Positions 18,775-28,179 of a stretch of 64,000 bases of DNA are shown one piece after another; positions within the stretch are counted from its first letter, which is position 1, and every line of letters begins with the position of its first letter. Source of the stretch: JBQTGK01 sp052400665 (GTDB lineage Bacteria > Bacteroidota > Bacteroidia > Bacteroidales > Marinifilaceae); assembly GCA_052400665.1 (NCBI GenBank), contig JBQTGK010000004.1; one strand, 5' to 3'. The position numbers and the translations under genes were made by a program. The notes beneath the pieces are model-generated. The model saw nothing but the letters and a program-made list of their open reading frames with translations. It did not search any database and was not told where the DNA came from.

Positions 18775-20295
18775 ATGAAGAGACTTATAATTAGTATGTT
18801 ATTGGTTGTGGCTTTTTTTGTTTCCTGCACGAATACTACGAAAACGAGCATGGTAAACACAGGGCCATTTGAAGAGGATTGGAATTCTTTGTCTAAATAT
18901 CAAACACCAGCATGGTTTCAGGATGCAAAATTAGGTATTTTTATACATTGGGGACCGTATAGCGTTCCTGCCTGGGGATCGGAATGGTATCCTCGCTGGA
19001 TGTATATGGATTCGGTACAATGGAATCCTGATGGAAAAGTAACTAAAAAAGAAGCTAGTGAGTTTTATACTCATCATGTAGAAACTTATGGAAATCTTGG
19101 AGAGTTTGGTTACAAGGATTTTATTCCAATGTTTAAAGCTGAAAAATTTAATGCAGTAAATTGGGTAAATTTATTTAAAAAAGCAGGAGCTAAATATGTT
19201 GTACCAGTGGCTGAACATCACGATGGATTTGCCATGTATAAATCCAATTATACACGTTGGAATTCAGTTAATATGGGACCTAAACGCGATATTTTAGGCG
19301 AAATGTCGAAAGCAGCTAAAGATGCAGGCTTGTATTTTGGAGCTTCATCGCATTATGCTTTTAATTGGAATTATTATACTCATAAAAAAGGATTTGATAC
19401 AGCAGATCCTCAATATGCAGATTTATACTCTCGTGCGCATGATCATTATGCTCCCGCAGATAAAGAATTCCTGCAAATGTGGTGGAATAGGACAAAAGAT
19501 ATTATTGATAATTATCAACCCGATATTCTTTGGTTCGATTTTGTTTTGGATCATGACGAATTTGTTCCGTATCACAAACAACTGGCTGCTTATTATTACA
19601 ATAAAGGTATTGACTGGCAAAAAGATGTGGTATTGCAAACAAAGAATTTCAAACATAAAACTTTTCCTGAAGGATCAAATGTATTGGATATTGAGCGTGG
19701 AAAATTAGCAGACATTAGAAAATTTCCATGGCAAACCGATACTTCTATTGGAACCAATAGCTGGTGTTATACAGTCGATTGGAATTCTAAAGATGCTAAC
19801 ACCTTAATTGATGATTTAATTGATATCGTAAGTAAAAATGGTAATATGCTTCTTAATGTAGGACCAAAAGCTGATGGTACAATTCCTCAGGATCAGGCAG
19901 ATATTTTACTGGAAATGGGTAGCTGGCTAAGTGTTAATGGCGATGCTATTTATGGTACTCGTCCTTGGACAATTTTTGGAGAGGGACCTACCGAAGTAAA
20001 AACTGGACATCATACCGAAGGCAAGAATAAGAATCTTACAGCCAATGATTTCAGATTTACACAAAAGGATGGCAAAATATATGTAATTGCTATGGATATT
20101 GCTAAAAATGGTGAATACCTGGTTAAATCATTCGCCAAAGGAAGCGATCTTTATAAAGGAGAAATTAAATCTGTAAAAATGCTGGGAATGGATAAAGACT
20201 GTGAATGGCAAGTTGGAGAATCTGGACTTAAAATTAAGACAGATATAAATGAAGATGCTAATTATGCATGTGCATTCGAAATAAAAATGAATTAA
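18775..20295 (+). CDS. GH29 alpha-L-fucosidase/alpha-L-galactosidase lipoprotein (copy 1)
   Basis: A 506-residue protein with a lipoprotein signal (lipobox FVSC). The GH29 barrel shows PAWFQDAKLGIFIHWGPYSV, VAEHHDGFAMY (the conserved paired His) and a probable nucleophile Asp in ILWFDFVLD. A C-terminal beta-sandwich follows from about residue 385. The family cleaves terminal alpha-L-fucose, and some members act on alpha-L-galactose, which differs only by a C6 hydroxyl. Porphyran contains L-galactose (as the 6-sulfate), so alpha-L-galactosidase activity is a reasonable proposal. It stands alone between the HTCS gene and SusC, with its own operator-bearing promoter and a very strong terminator behind it. 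Confidence 0.88.
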   Translation: MKRLIISMLLVVAFFVSCTNTTKTSMVNTGPFEEDWNSLSKYQTPAWFQDAKLGIFIHWGPYSVPAWGSEWYPRWMYMDSVQWNPDGKVTKKEASEFYTHHVETYGNLGEFGYKDFIPMFKAEKFNAVNWVNLFKKAGAKYVVPVAEHHDGFAMYKSNYTRWNSVNMGPKRDILGEMSKAAKDAGLYFGASSHYAFNWNYYTHKKGFDTADPQYADLYSRAHDHYAPADKEFLQMWWNRTKDIIDNYQPDILWFDFVLDHDEFVPYHKQLAAYYYNKGIDWQKDVVLQTKNFKHKTFPEGSNVLDIERGKLADIRKFPWQTDTSIGTNSWCYTVDWNSKDANTLIDDLIDIVSKNGNMLLNVGPKADGTIPQDQADILLEMGSWLSVNGDAIYGTRPWTIFGEGPTEVKTGHHTEGKNKNLTANDFRFTQKDGKIYVIAMDIAKNGEYLVKSFAKGSDLYKGEIKSVKMLGMDKDCEWQVGESGLKIKTDINEDANYACAFEIKMN

Positions 20296-20312
20296 CATGT
20301 TGTGATCTAGAT

Positions 20313-20370
20313 AACTAAATGTAACAAAAAAGAGGTGCTTTAAAGCACCTCTTTTTTGTTACATTTAGTT
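20313..20370. terminator. 58-bp perfect palindrome acting as terminator after GH29
   Basis: Two 29-base arms (20313-20341 and 20342-20370) are exact reverse complements with no spacer. The inner part is A6-GAGGTGCTTT / AAAGCACCTC-T6, a textbook bidirectional terminator. The outer 13 bases extend the symmetry further than termination requires. Confidence 0.85.
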
Positions 20371-20608
20371 CTTATTTACAATTTTATTGTATCTATTTAA
20401 TGTTAATTATACGAGTTTTAAGTATTTTATGAGTGTTTTTAGTTTTACCTAATGCAAAAAAAACAAATAGGAGGAATAGGTTTAATTATGAGGGGTATAT
20501 AGACTAAGCACAGTGTAATATGTTGTTTGTGAGTGAGTTATGGAACTGGTGATTTGTTTGTGTTTTTTGTGAATTCCCCGATTTTTAGTCTTTTTTACAT
20601 TTTTTAAC
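20371..20608. other. Spacer between palindrome and SusC promoter
   Basis: AT-rich DNA with no ORF or stable hairpin. It contains one inverted degenerate C-rich sequence (AGGGGTATAT, 20491-20500) without a -7 box at the usual distance, so I do not call it an operator. Confidence 0.4.
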
Positions 20609-20671
20609 AAATATCCCCCTTCTATTGAAACCAATTTTTTCTAACGATTGCATTGAGGAAAAGTACATTTG
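20609..20671 (+). promoter_or_regulatory. SusC/SusD promoter: C-rich operator plus -7 box
   Basis: AAATATCCCCCTT (20609-20621) is followed by TACATTTG (20664-20671), 45 bp after the last C and 60 bp before the SusC ATG. Both the distance and the -7 octamer are identical to the GH3 promoter. Confidence 0.72.
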
Positions 20672-20730
20672 TTTCAGAAAGTGTATTAAGCAGGAAATAA
20701 ATTGTAAAAACTAATCTATTTTTAAATTTT

Positions 20731-23700
20731 ATGAAGGACATAAGGTACAGAAGTTCATGGAAGGCGAGAGGCATAATTTTATCCCTCTTGTTGATGTTGA
20801 CCTTTAATATGTATGGTCAAGAAATTCAAGTCCGGGGTAAAGTTATTTCCACCGAAGATAATATGGGAATACCTGGAGTAAGTGTTGTTGTTAAAGGCAC
20901 AACTATTGGTACAATAACTAACATTGATGGAGAGTATAGTATTAACGCAAATAAAGGCGAAGTACTTATCTTTCAATTTATGGGTATGGAAACGTCTGAA
21001 AAGACCATTTCAGGTAATGTTATTGATGTGAAAATGAATCCTCAATCGTTTAATATTAATGAGGTTGTTGCTATTGGTTATGGTACACAAAAGAAAAAAG
21101 AAGTTACTGGTGCTGTTGTACAGGTTAAGGCTGAGCAATTAGAAAAAATTTCTACTTCCGATTTAGGTAGTGCTCTTCAAGGAACTGTTGCAGGAGTAAG
21201 TGTACAGGCTAGTTCGGGTGCTCCAGGAGCTGCTTCAAACATCCAAATTCGTGGTATTAGTTCTATTAACGGACTAAATTCACCATTATTTGTAGTTGAT
21301 GGTATTCCTCAGGATGGTGATCCTCGTTTAAGTGCGAGTGAAATAGCTACAGTAGATATTTTGAAAGATGCTGCTTCTTGTGCTATTTATGGTACTCGTG
21401 GTGCTGCTGGTGTAATTTTAATTACAACAAAATCGGGAAAAGCGGGTGAAATGAAAGTTTCGGCCAACGGTTACTACGGAATTCAAAAAATTACATCAGG
21501 TATTGAATTGTTGAATCGAGAAGACTACTTATATGCATTTTTTCTACAGCAAACACTTAAAGATCCTACAAGAAACTCTGATAACGTATGGACATCTCTA
21601 GAAAATTCTACTGATGGATTTACTCACGATACTGATTTAGTAGAAACAATTGAGAATGACAATGCTAGGATTCAAAATTATAGTTTAAATATTTCAGGTG
21701 GTAAAAAAGATTTAACTTATAATGTTGTTGCATCTTATTTTGATCAGGAAGGTACTCTGATTAACACTGACTACGAACGTTTTAATGTGCGAGCAAATAC
21801 TTCCTTTAAAAAAGGAAAATGGAGTATTAAAACTGGTTTAGGTTTTAGAGTTGAAGAGCAGTCTTATGCAAGTTATAACTTGTTATACGAAGCATACAAG
21901 TATAAGCCTTACCAAACTCCATTGGATCCAGATGCTGACACCTTTTCAGAAGGTGGGCAGGATAATGATAGAGCGCAATTGGGTAATGTAATGGCTAAAT
22001 TAAAGCAGACTGATGTTCGTAACGGAGAACAATTTAATGGTAATATTAATTTGAGTTATGAAATTACAAAAGACTTGAATTTTACATCCTCTGTTGGGGT
22101 TCTTTACGGAAATAATACACGAGTTAAAATTAATCCGTTGTTTTTGGTGTATGATGAAGAAGGCGAGTTGGTTACTAATAGTAATACCAGATCAAAAATT
22201 CGAAATACAAGCGATAGAAGAACCAACTTTACTGTTGAAGGTGGTTTGAATTATACTAAAAAGTTTGGCGATCATAAAATTAAACTTTTGGCAATTGCAT
22301 CTTCTGAAAAATATACTTACACAAGTTTTTGGGCCGAAGGTAAAGATGTCACAAGTAATGATGTAGCAAATCTTGGACAAACTACAGCAGAACCTGCAGT
22401 GGGAATTGGAACAGGATACAATCAGGATAGAACAAATACTTTAGTCGGTTTATTAGGTCGTGTTCAATACGATTATAAAGGTCGCTACATGCTTAGTGCA
22501 AGTGTGCGTCGTGATGGTTCTTCAAGATTTAGTGAAGATAATCGTTGGGGAACTTTCCCATCTGCATCTATTGGATGGAACGTTGCCGATGAAAATTTCT
22601 GGAAGAATTTAAATTCTCCGGTTAATTCGTTTAAACTTAGAGCAAGTTACGGTACTACAGGTAATCAAAGTTTCCTTGACTATAGCAATTCTCCAACAAT
22701 TAGTTCTGGTTACGATTATCCTTTTGGTGATGAGGGGAATCCTTATTTGGCTTTAGGTGGAATTCAAACGGGATTTGCAAATGCCGACATCCAGTGGGAG
22801 ACTTCTATTCAGAAAAATATTGGAGTTGACCTGGGTTTATTTGATAATAAACTGAGCATTACAGCAGATTACTATGATACGAATAAAGAAGATTTATTAT
22901 TTCCTTTATTAATCCCTACATCAGCTGGAGCGGGTCAAAATCAGAATATTATTTTGAATGTTGGGGATATGAATAACCGAGGTGTTGAATTCGCCGCAAG
23001 TTATCGTAAGCATGGTAAATTTAGCTGGAATGTTAGTGCTACCTACTCAAAAAATGTGAATGAAGTAACAAAAATGAGTGGTGCTAATAAAATATCAGCA
23101 TTTGCTAATGGTAAAGCTATAACTGTTAGTAATAACAGCGATTTTATGACTTATGTAGCTGAAGGTTACGAAGCTGGAGCTTACATGATGATGGAAACCG
23201 ATGGTATTATCAATACGGAAGATAAATTAGCTGCTTATCAGAAAATTGATTCTGGTGCAAAAATGGGTGATTTAATTTATGTTGATCAGGATGGAAATAA
23301 TACTATTGATGATGCCGATAGAGTTTATCAAGGTAGTGGTACTCCGGAATTTGAAGTTGGTTTAAACTTTAGTTGTGATTATAAAGGATTCGATTTCTCT
23401 ATGCAGTGGTTTGCAGCAGTTGGTCAGGAAGTTATTAATGGATCTCGACTATATGCTTTTACGACAGGAACTCATCAGGATTTATTATATCAGTGGACTG
23501 AGAAGAATCCTTATGGTGTAATTCCAGCTAACCGTGGTAGCGGACACATGAATTACAGAGGATGGTCTGATCAGTGGATTGAAGATGGATCATTTGCACG
23601 TTTGAGAAATGTTACTTTAGGCTACACTATACCGAAGAATTTAATTTCGAAAAGTGGTATTAACAGACTAAGAGTTTATGTAGCTGCAGATAATCCATTA

Positions 23701-23826
23701 ACATTTACCAAATATACTGGATACGATCCTGAGGTTGGTAACGATGGTCTAGCCACCAGAGGTTTAGATAAAGGAAGTTATCCAATTAGTTCGCAATACA
23801 GAGCAGGTATTCAGCTTGATTTTTAA
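20731..23826 (+). CDS. SusC-like TonB-dependent outer-membrane transporter
   Basis: A 1031-residue protein with a signal peptide ending near MYGQ. A carboxypeptidase-regulatory-like domain (about 33-110, VRGKVISTEDNMGIPGVSVVVKGT...TNIDGEYSI) precedes the TonB-box region, then the plug (about 115-235, GYGTQKKKEVTGAV, QIRGISSINGLNSPLFVVDGI) and a 22-strand type barrel to the C-terminal LDF. The C-terminal aromatic residue is standard for assembly. It imports oligosaccharides through the outer membrane together with the SusD protein 18 bp downstream. Within a GH16/GH86/GH117 locus the cargo should be agar- or porphyran-derived oligosaccharides. This is the only SusC in the window. Confidence 0.96.
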   Translation: MKDIRYRSSWKARGIILSLLLMLTFNMYGQEIQVRGKVISTEDNMGIPGVSVVVKGTTIGTITNIDGEYSINANKGEVLIFQFMGMETSEKTISGNVIDVKMNPQSFNINEVVAIGYGTQKKKEVTGAVVQVKAEQLEKISTSDLGSALQGTVAGVSVQASSGAPGAASNIQIRGISSINGLNSPLFVVDGIPQDGDPRLSASEIATVDILKDAASCAIYGTRGAAGVILITTKSGKAGEMKVSANGYYGIQKITSGIELLNREDYLYAFFLQQTLKDPTRNSDNVWTSLENSTDGFTHDTDLVETIENDNARIQNYSLNISGGKKDLTYNVVASYFDQEGTLINTDYERFNVRANTSFKKGKWSIKTGLGFRVEEQSYASYNLLYEAYKYKPYQTPLDPDADTFSEGGQDNDRAQLGNVMAKLKQTDVRNGEQFNGNINLSYEITKDLNFTSSVGVLYGNNTRVKINPLFLVYDEEGELVTNSNTRSKIRNTSDRRTNFTVEGGLNYTKKFGDHKIKLLAIASSEKYTYTSFWAEGKDVTSNDVANLGQTTAEPAVGIGTGYNQDRTNTLVGLLGRVQYDYKGRYMLSASVRRDGSSRFSEDNRWGTFPSASIGWNVADENFWKNLNSPVNSFKLRASYGTTGNQSFLDYSNSPTISSGYDYPFGDEGNPYLALGGIQTGFANADIQWETSIQKNIGVDLGLFDNKLSITADYYDTNKEDLLFPLLIPTSAGAGQNQNIILNVGDMNNRGVEFAASYRKHGKFSWNVSATYSKNVNEVTKMSGANKISAFANGKAITVSNNSDFMTYVAEGYEAGAYMMMETDGIINTEDKLAAYQKIDSGAKMGDLIYVDQDGNNTIDDADRVYQGSGTPEFEVGLNFSCDYKGFDFSMQWFAAVGQEVINGSRLYAFTTGTHQDLLYQWTEKNPYGVIPANRGSGHMNYRGWSDQWIEDGSFARLRNVTLGYTIPKNLISKSGINRLRVYVAADNPLTFTKYTGYDPEVGNDGLATRGLDKGSYPISSQYRAGIQLDF

Positions 23827-23844
23827 TTTTAAAAAGTTGATAAA

Positions 23845-25641
23845 ATGAAAATAAATATATTAACATACATAGCAACTGCTTTAATTGTATTATCCTTTAG
23901 TAGTTGTGAGGATTTTCTTACGGAAGTGAATCCAAATGAAATGTCGACAGATAGCTATTGGAAAAACTTAAAGGATTGTGAAAGTGGCCTGGTTGCAGTT
24001 TACAATCAATTTAGAGATCCGGGAGTTGTTGGTTTAAGTGATGAAAATAACAGAAGTGATTTAACTTATCCAGGATGGGGACGTCCAACTCCTCCAAATC
24101 CTAACGATTTTTACAACCAGACTTTTACTTCTTCTACTTCGGGAGTAAATAAAAAGTGGGAAAGCTTATACAAAGGTATATTTCGTGCCAATCAGGTTAT
24201 AACCGGGTTAAATGGAATTGAAGCTGATATGGATACAGAAGACAAGAAAGAACAGTGGAGCTCATTAATGGGAGAAGCTCGTTTTTTCCGAGGTCTTTTC
24301 TATTTCTACCTGTATAACTCATATAATAACGGTAGCGTAATTCTTTATGATTTTGTACCTGAAAGTCAGGAGGATTTTAACCAGCCATTAGCTCCTGCGA
24401 CAGAAATTCTAACATTTTTTAGAGCCGATTTAGAGTATGCTTTGAGTAATTTACCTGAATCGTGGACTGAATTTGAAAGTGGAATTCCAAGTGCATCAAA
24501 CGATGTTGGTCGTGTAACTTCTGGTGCAGCAGCAGCTATATTGGGTAAGAGTTATTTGTTCGAAAAAGATTATGCAAAAGCTGCCGAATATTTTAAAGGT
24601 ATTATAGATAGTGGAGTATACCGATTGATGGACAATGTAGGTGATAACTTTACAATGAGTGCGGAGTTCAATCAGGAGTCTATTCTTGAAGTTTCGTATA
24701 ATGAAGGTTTAAAGCTTGAAGAAAGTCAATGGTCTGCTCAGGGAACATGTAACACATACAATATGGCTTATAGCCCAGTTGGAGGTTGGAGAACAAACTA
24801 TCCAAGTAACTGGTTGATTATTGAGTATAGAAAAGATCCTATGGATGAAACCGATCCTCGTAACATGATTACAGAAGAGGATGGTACTCAACGCTTACGC
24901 ACTTTTTCTCTAAGAACTTCTTATTCAGTAGCATTGGTAGATGATATCGATATGACTTATTATGATGCTTATATTACAGGAGATGCAACTGTTTTTAAGA
25001 ATGGAGAAACAGCTTATTGGAGAAAAATGACGCATTGGGAAGATAAATCTGGAAATACTGAAAAAGATTATTTAGAAAGATCTGGTATTAATTTTAGATT
25101 GATTCGTTTAGCTGATGTTTATTTGATGTATGCTGAAGCATTAATTAAAGGAGGTACAGATGATGCAGGTGTTACTGAAGCTTTAAAGTATGTGAATAAG
25201 GTTCGTTACCGTTCAGCTTTACAGTTGTTGGGAGCAAGCGCAGCAAGTGAATATTCAACTTCCCAGCATGATGAAGAAGTTTATACAGCAGCTTCATTAA
25301 TGGATCACTTAATGTATAAAGAACGTCCATTGGAATTGTCGGGTGAAGGAAATGCAATTCGTGTTATTGACATGAGAAGATGGGGAATTGCTAAGGAAAG
25401 ATTCAATGATTTGGCTAATAGAAAATACTGGGCTGAAAACTATGTATATTATAGTGAGCGTTTAGGTAAATCTGATACCAAATGGCAATCTATACTTAGA
25501 GAAGGCGCAAAACCTGTGCCAAGTCCAAATGATCAGGACTTCTCAGAATTTGCAGGAGCAAGTCTGAATTTTGACGAATCGAGACATTCATATTTCCCGA
25601 TTCCTACTAGTGAAACAACTGCCAACTCAATGGTTAACTAA
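23845..25641 (+). CDS. SusD-like surface glycan-binding lipoprotein
   Basis: A 598-residue protein with a lipobox at SFSSC (Cys about 21) followed by acidic residues (EDF), as expected for surface-exposed lipoproteins. RagB/SusD features are visible: the N-terminal EDFLTEVNPNEMSTDSYWKN stretch, helical TPR-like segments (AAILGKSYLFEKDYAKAAEYF) and the C-terminal block ADVYLMYAEALIKGG with YKERPLELSGEGNAIRVIDMRRW. It caps the SusC barrel and delivers glycan. The gene pair spacing (18 bp) and order are canonical. Confidence 0.95.
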   Translation: MKINILTYIATALIVLSFSSCEDFLTEVNPNEMSTDSYWKNLKDCESGLVAVYNQFRDPGVVGLSDENNRSDLTYPGWGRPTPPNPNDFYNQTFTSSTSGVNKKWESLYKGIFRANQVITGLNGIEADMDTEDKKEQWSSLMGEARFFRGLFYFYLYNSYNNGSVILYDFVPESQEDFNQPLAPATEILTFFRADLEYALSNLPESWTEFESGIPSASNDVGRVTSGAAAAILGKSYLFEKDYAKAAEYFKGIIDSGVYRLMDNVGDNFTMSAEFNQESILEVSYNEGLKLEESQWSAQGTCNTYNMAYSPVGGWRTNYPSNWLIIEYRKDPMDETDPRNMITEEDGTQRLRTFSLRTSYSVALVDDIDMTYYDAYITGDATVFKNGETAYWRKMTHWEDKSGNTEKDYLERSGINFRLIRLADVYLMYAEALIKGGTDDAGVTEALKYVNKVRYRSALQLLGASAASEYSTSQHDEEVYTAASLMDHLMYKERPLELSGEGNAIRVIDMRRWGIAKERFNDLANRKYWAENYVYYSERLGKSDTKWQSILREGAKPVPSPNDQDFSEFAGASLNFDESRHSYFPIPTSETTANSMVN

Positions 25642-25656
25642 AAAAAGGAAGAGATC

Positions 25657-27285
25657 ATGAAAAATATAAAATATTTATTTGTATTCTCTCTGCTCGCATT
25701 GTTTTTTGCGTGTGATGATGATTACGAAGCATTAAATGATTTAGCTGATGTGGATTGGTACACAAGTGGATTCCGTACAGCAAAGCAATTGAATATAGAA
25801 GATTACATGTCGTTTTCGGATTTATCGCAGGGGGCCGTTGAGCATTCCTGGTCGTTTGCCGATACCAGTGGATGTAAATTTCTTACTGGAATTATAACTC
25901 GTCAGGATTCAACTTATTATCCTTTTATTGATGAAAACGCTGGCAACACATCTTTAGATGAAACTGTAAGTGTTCTATTTACCAAACCTGGCTTACAAGG
26001 TATTCGTTTAAAAAATACTTTTTCGAAATATGTTGAGTTTATTGGAACAGATACACTTGCAGCTGTAAAACAGGGTGATGTTTGGGTTATTGATACTACT
26101 TTTATGGTTGATGTATTTGACACCATTCAATCTGCTTTTAAAGTATATCATAAGGATGTTGAAATTGCTAGTGTTGCTTCAGATCAGCAATCAGTATTAG
26201 CAGATACAGCATCGTGGCCAGAATATGAAATTATGTCTGGGGAAGTATTAAAATTTGTTGATTTGTCAGAACTTGGTCGTCCAAATACTTCGGCTTGGGC
26301 ATTAAATGGCGGATCACCATCTTCAAGCAGCGATTCTGTTGCTATGATTAATTACTATCGTTTGGGAACATTCTATGCGAAACATACTTCTTCAAGAAGT
26401 GGTGAAAATATACCAGGTGCAAATAAAATGAAATATATACCTCTTAAGATTAAGGTTATTAAATCGACCTTACCATTTGAAGTTACAGGTACAATTAAGG
26501 AGCAGAAAGATGAAACACTGCAGATTAGTGTTACCGGAGAGTTGAAAAAGTTTGCAGAAAAAGAAGGATTTTTTACTGTACATGTAAGCAACTCAAAAAG
26601 TGGGTTCGATCAGGATATTGCTGTAGCAAGTGCCATGGTTAATGCAAATCAGGGGAATATTATCGATTTAAAATTGGCTGAGCCTATTTATAATGAAGAT
26701 GTTGTTACGGTTACTTATGCAGGAGGTGATATAAAATCAGTTGATGATAGAACATTAGAAGATTTTACTACTTTACCAGTTAAAATGTATATTCTTAACC
26801 TGATTCCAAATGGTGGATTCGAAGATGGTGGTTCTGGTTGGATTGTTGGAACTGAGAAGCCAGATCAGGATGTTGCTCTTTCTGAATATTCTACTACTGA
26901 TCCTGCAGAGGGTAACTATTGTTATCATATGCTTGTAACTGCTGATGAATATGCTGACGGACTTAGAAGTTCTGTAATGAATACAGGTAGTTTTAACCTG
27001 GTTCCTGGTAAAAAATATGTTTATAAGTTTAAATATAAAACTATTAGCAAGCTAAAAGGTGGTTACGAGCCTAGATTATTCTATTACGATAATGGAGCTT
27101 ATACTAGATTATGGGGAGCTTGGTCTAATTATAATCCAGCTAATGGTGAGTGGACGCAAGCAAGTAAGGTTTATACTTTCACTAAAGCATCTGCTAAGAA
27201 TATTTCGATTAATGTTCTATCCTATGTTGAGTCTGAAATTTACTTTGATGATTTCTGGTTGTACGAACAGGAAGTTAGACCGTAA
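25657..27285 (+). CDS. SusE-position surface lipoprotein with C-terminal CBM4-like domain
   Basis: A 542-residue lipoprotein (lipobox LFFAC, then acidic DDDYEAL, a surface-export-type sequence), 16 bp after SusD. Residues about 30-240 look beta-rich and PKD-like (VEHSWSFADTSG...), and about 255-375 form another beta domain. Residues about 380-542 resemble CBM4/CBM22-type modules: they open with NLIPNGGFEDGGSGW and end with EIYFDDFWLYE, the pattern of the CBM_4_9 fold. It is probably a surface glycan-binding protein that holds the galactan for SusC/SusD and the endo-enzymes. The ligand is unknown and the domain calls are by eye. Confidence 0.75.
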   Translation: MKNIKYLFVFSLLALFFACDDDYEALNDLADVDWYTSGFRTAKQLNIEDYMSFSDLSQGAVEHSWSFADTSGCKFLTGIITRQDSTYYPFIDENAGNTSLDETVSVLFTKPGLQGIRLKNTFSKYVEFIGTDTLAAVKQGDVWVIDTTFMVDVFDTIQSAFKVYHKDVEIASVASDQQSVLADTASWPEYEIMSGEVLKFVDLSELGRPNTSAWALNGGSPSSSSDSVAMINYYRLGTFYAKHTSSRSGENIPGANKMKYIPLKIKVIKSTLPFEVTGTIKEQKDETLQISVTGELKKFAEKEGFFTVHVSNSKSGFDQDIAVASAMVNANQGNIIDLKLAEPIYNEDVVTVTYAGGDIKSVDDRTLEDFTTLPVKMYILNLIPNGGFEDGGSGWIVGTEKPDQDVALSEYSTTDPAEGNYCYHMLVTADEYADGLRSSVMNTGSFNLVPGKKYVYKFKYKTISKLKGGYEPRLFYYDNGAYTRLWGAWSNYNPANGEWTQASKVYTFTKASAKNISINVLSYVESEIYFDDFWLYEQEVRP

Positions 27286-27309
27286 GTGTAATTGATTATA
27301 AAATCATCT

Positions 27310-27329
27310 GGCTCTGTTAACGCAGAGCC
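27310..27329 (+). other. Intercistronic hairpin between two lipoprotein genes
   Basis: GGCTCTG (27310-27316) pairs with CAGAGCC (27323-27329). No T run follows, so it looks like an mRNA processing or stability element that partly uncouples the last small gene, rather than a full terminator. Confidence 0.5.
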
Positions 27330-27353
27330 GCTTATAAAAAATAGAAAATCACT

Positions 27354-27812
27354 ATGAAAAATATTTTTAAAATATTAGGAGTGTTCTTCGTGGCACTTAT
27401 CGCTTTTTCTTGCGAACCTGATGAATACGATGTGCCGGATATTGATCTGGTTCCAGTTTATAATATTAGCGAAACGGGCAATAATAACATGTTTGAGATG
27501 AACATTTATCGTGAACAAAATTTATTTACCGTTTGGACAAATAAAGGAAAAATTAGTTCATTTACTACTACTGGTTTTTCCGATACTTCTGATGAATTGA
27601 ATTATATGGTAACTTTTTCTTGTAAGGAAACAGTTATTGAAACCGATGATGAAGGAAATGAAACAAGTTCTATTGTAAGTTATGCTTACGAATTGACTGG
27701 TGCGAAAGATGCTGATACAGTAACTCTTAAAACCGTAAAAACTAATTCGGATGAAACTACAAGTGAAAGTTCTGTGAGTGGTATATTGATAGAAAAAGAA
27801 GTTTATAACTAA
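27354..27812 (+). CDS. Small lipoprotein of unknown function, last gene of the SusCD operon
   Basis: A 152-residue lipoprotein with lipobox AFSC followed by EPDEYD. The mature part is beta-rich and acidic, with no motif I recognise. Its place after the CBM4-like lipoprotein suggests an accessory surface component. A terminator follows directly. No enzyme-like residues stand out. Confidence 0.75.
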   Translation: MKNIFKILGVFFVALIAFSCEPDEYDVPDIDLVPVYNISETGNNNMFEMNIYREQNLFTVWTNKGKISSFTTTGFSDTSDELNYMVTFSCKETVIETDDEGNETSSIVSYAYELTGAKDADTVTLKTVKTNSDETTSESSVSGILIEKEVYN

Positions 27813-27833
27813 TAAGTTCTAAAATATATTTAC

Positions 27834-27866
27834 AAAGAGGATTGCCTAGGCAATCCTCTTTTTTTG
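27834..27866 (+). terminator. Terminator of the SusCD operon
   Basis: A perfect palindrome, GAGGATTGCCT / AGGCAATCCTC, followed by T7. Confidence 0.9.
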
Positions 27867-28125
27867 TATCGGATTGATATGTGAATTGTACGAGTTCCTA
27901 CCTGTCATCTGCAAGTTTGGTTAGTAAGTGCAATGCATTTTAGGAACAAAGCCTAGATCCTCTGATTCTAAGGTAAAAGTGTAAAGAATGAGCCTGTACA
28001 TGGAAGATCGTACGGCATATTTGAGTATAATAAGTGTGTAGGCTTAAACTTTATGTAATGTAGAGGCCTGACTGTGGTAATGTGGAAAGAGTATTATCCC
28101 ATAACTAATGAAATTGATTCGGATT
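27867..28125. other. Unassigned non-coding spacer
   Basis: About 260 bases between two terminators of convergent transcripts. It holds no ORF with a plausible start. Its composition is less AT-rich than other spacers here. One fold is visible, a GCC-GTAC / GTAC-GGC stem with a bulged T at about 27992-28015. No function is assigned. Confidence 0.35.
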
Positions 28126-28160
28126 AAAGAAAAGGGAATTCCATCCGGAATTCCCCTTAT
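28126..28160 (-). terminator. Terminator of the LacZ-type GH2 gene
   Basis: GGGAATTCC (28134-28142) pairs with GGAATTCCC (28147-28155). Read on the minus strand, a T-rich run (TTTTCTTT) follows the stem. Confidence 0.75.
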
Positions 28161-28179
28161 CAAACTAAAAAACGATAAA

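Noticed and set aside
20491..20500. Inverted AGGGGTATAT resembling the C-rich operator, pointing back toward GH29
   Set aside because: It has only four G, no -7-like box 44-46 bp away on that strand, and the gene in that direction ends at a strong terminator.
27990..28020. Group II intron domain V
   Set aside because: Only the basal stem resembles it; the apical stem, the following domain VI and any intron-encoded protein are missing, so it is kept only as a low-interest observation.
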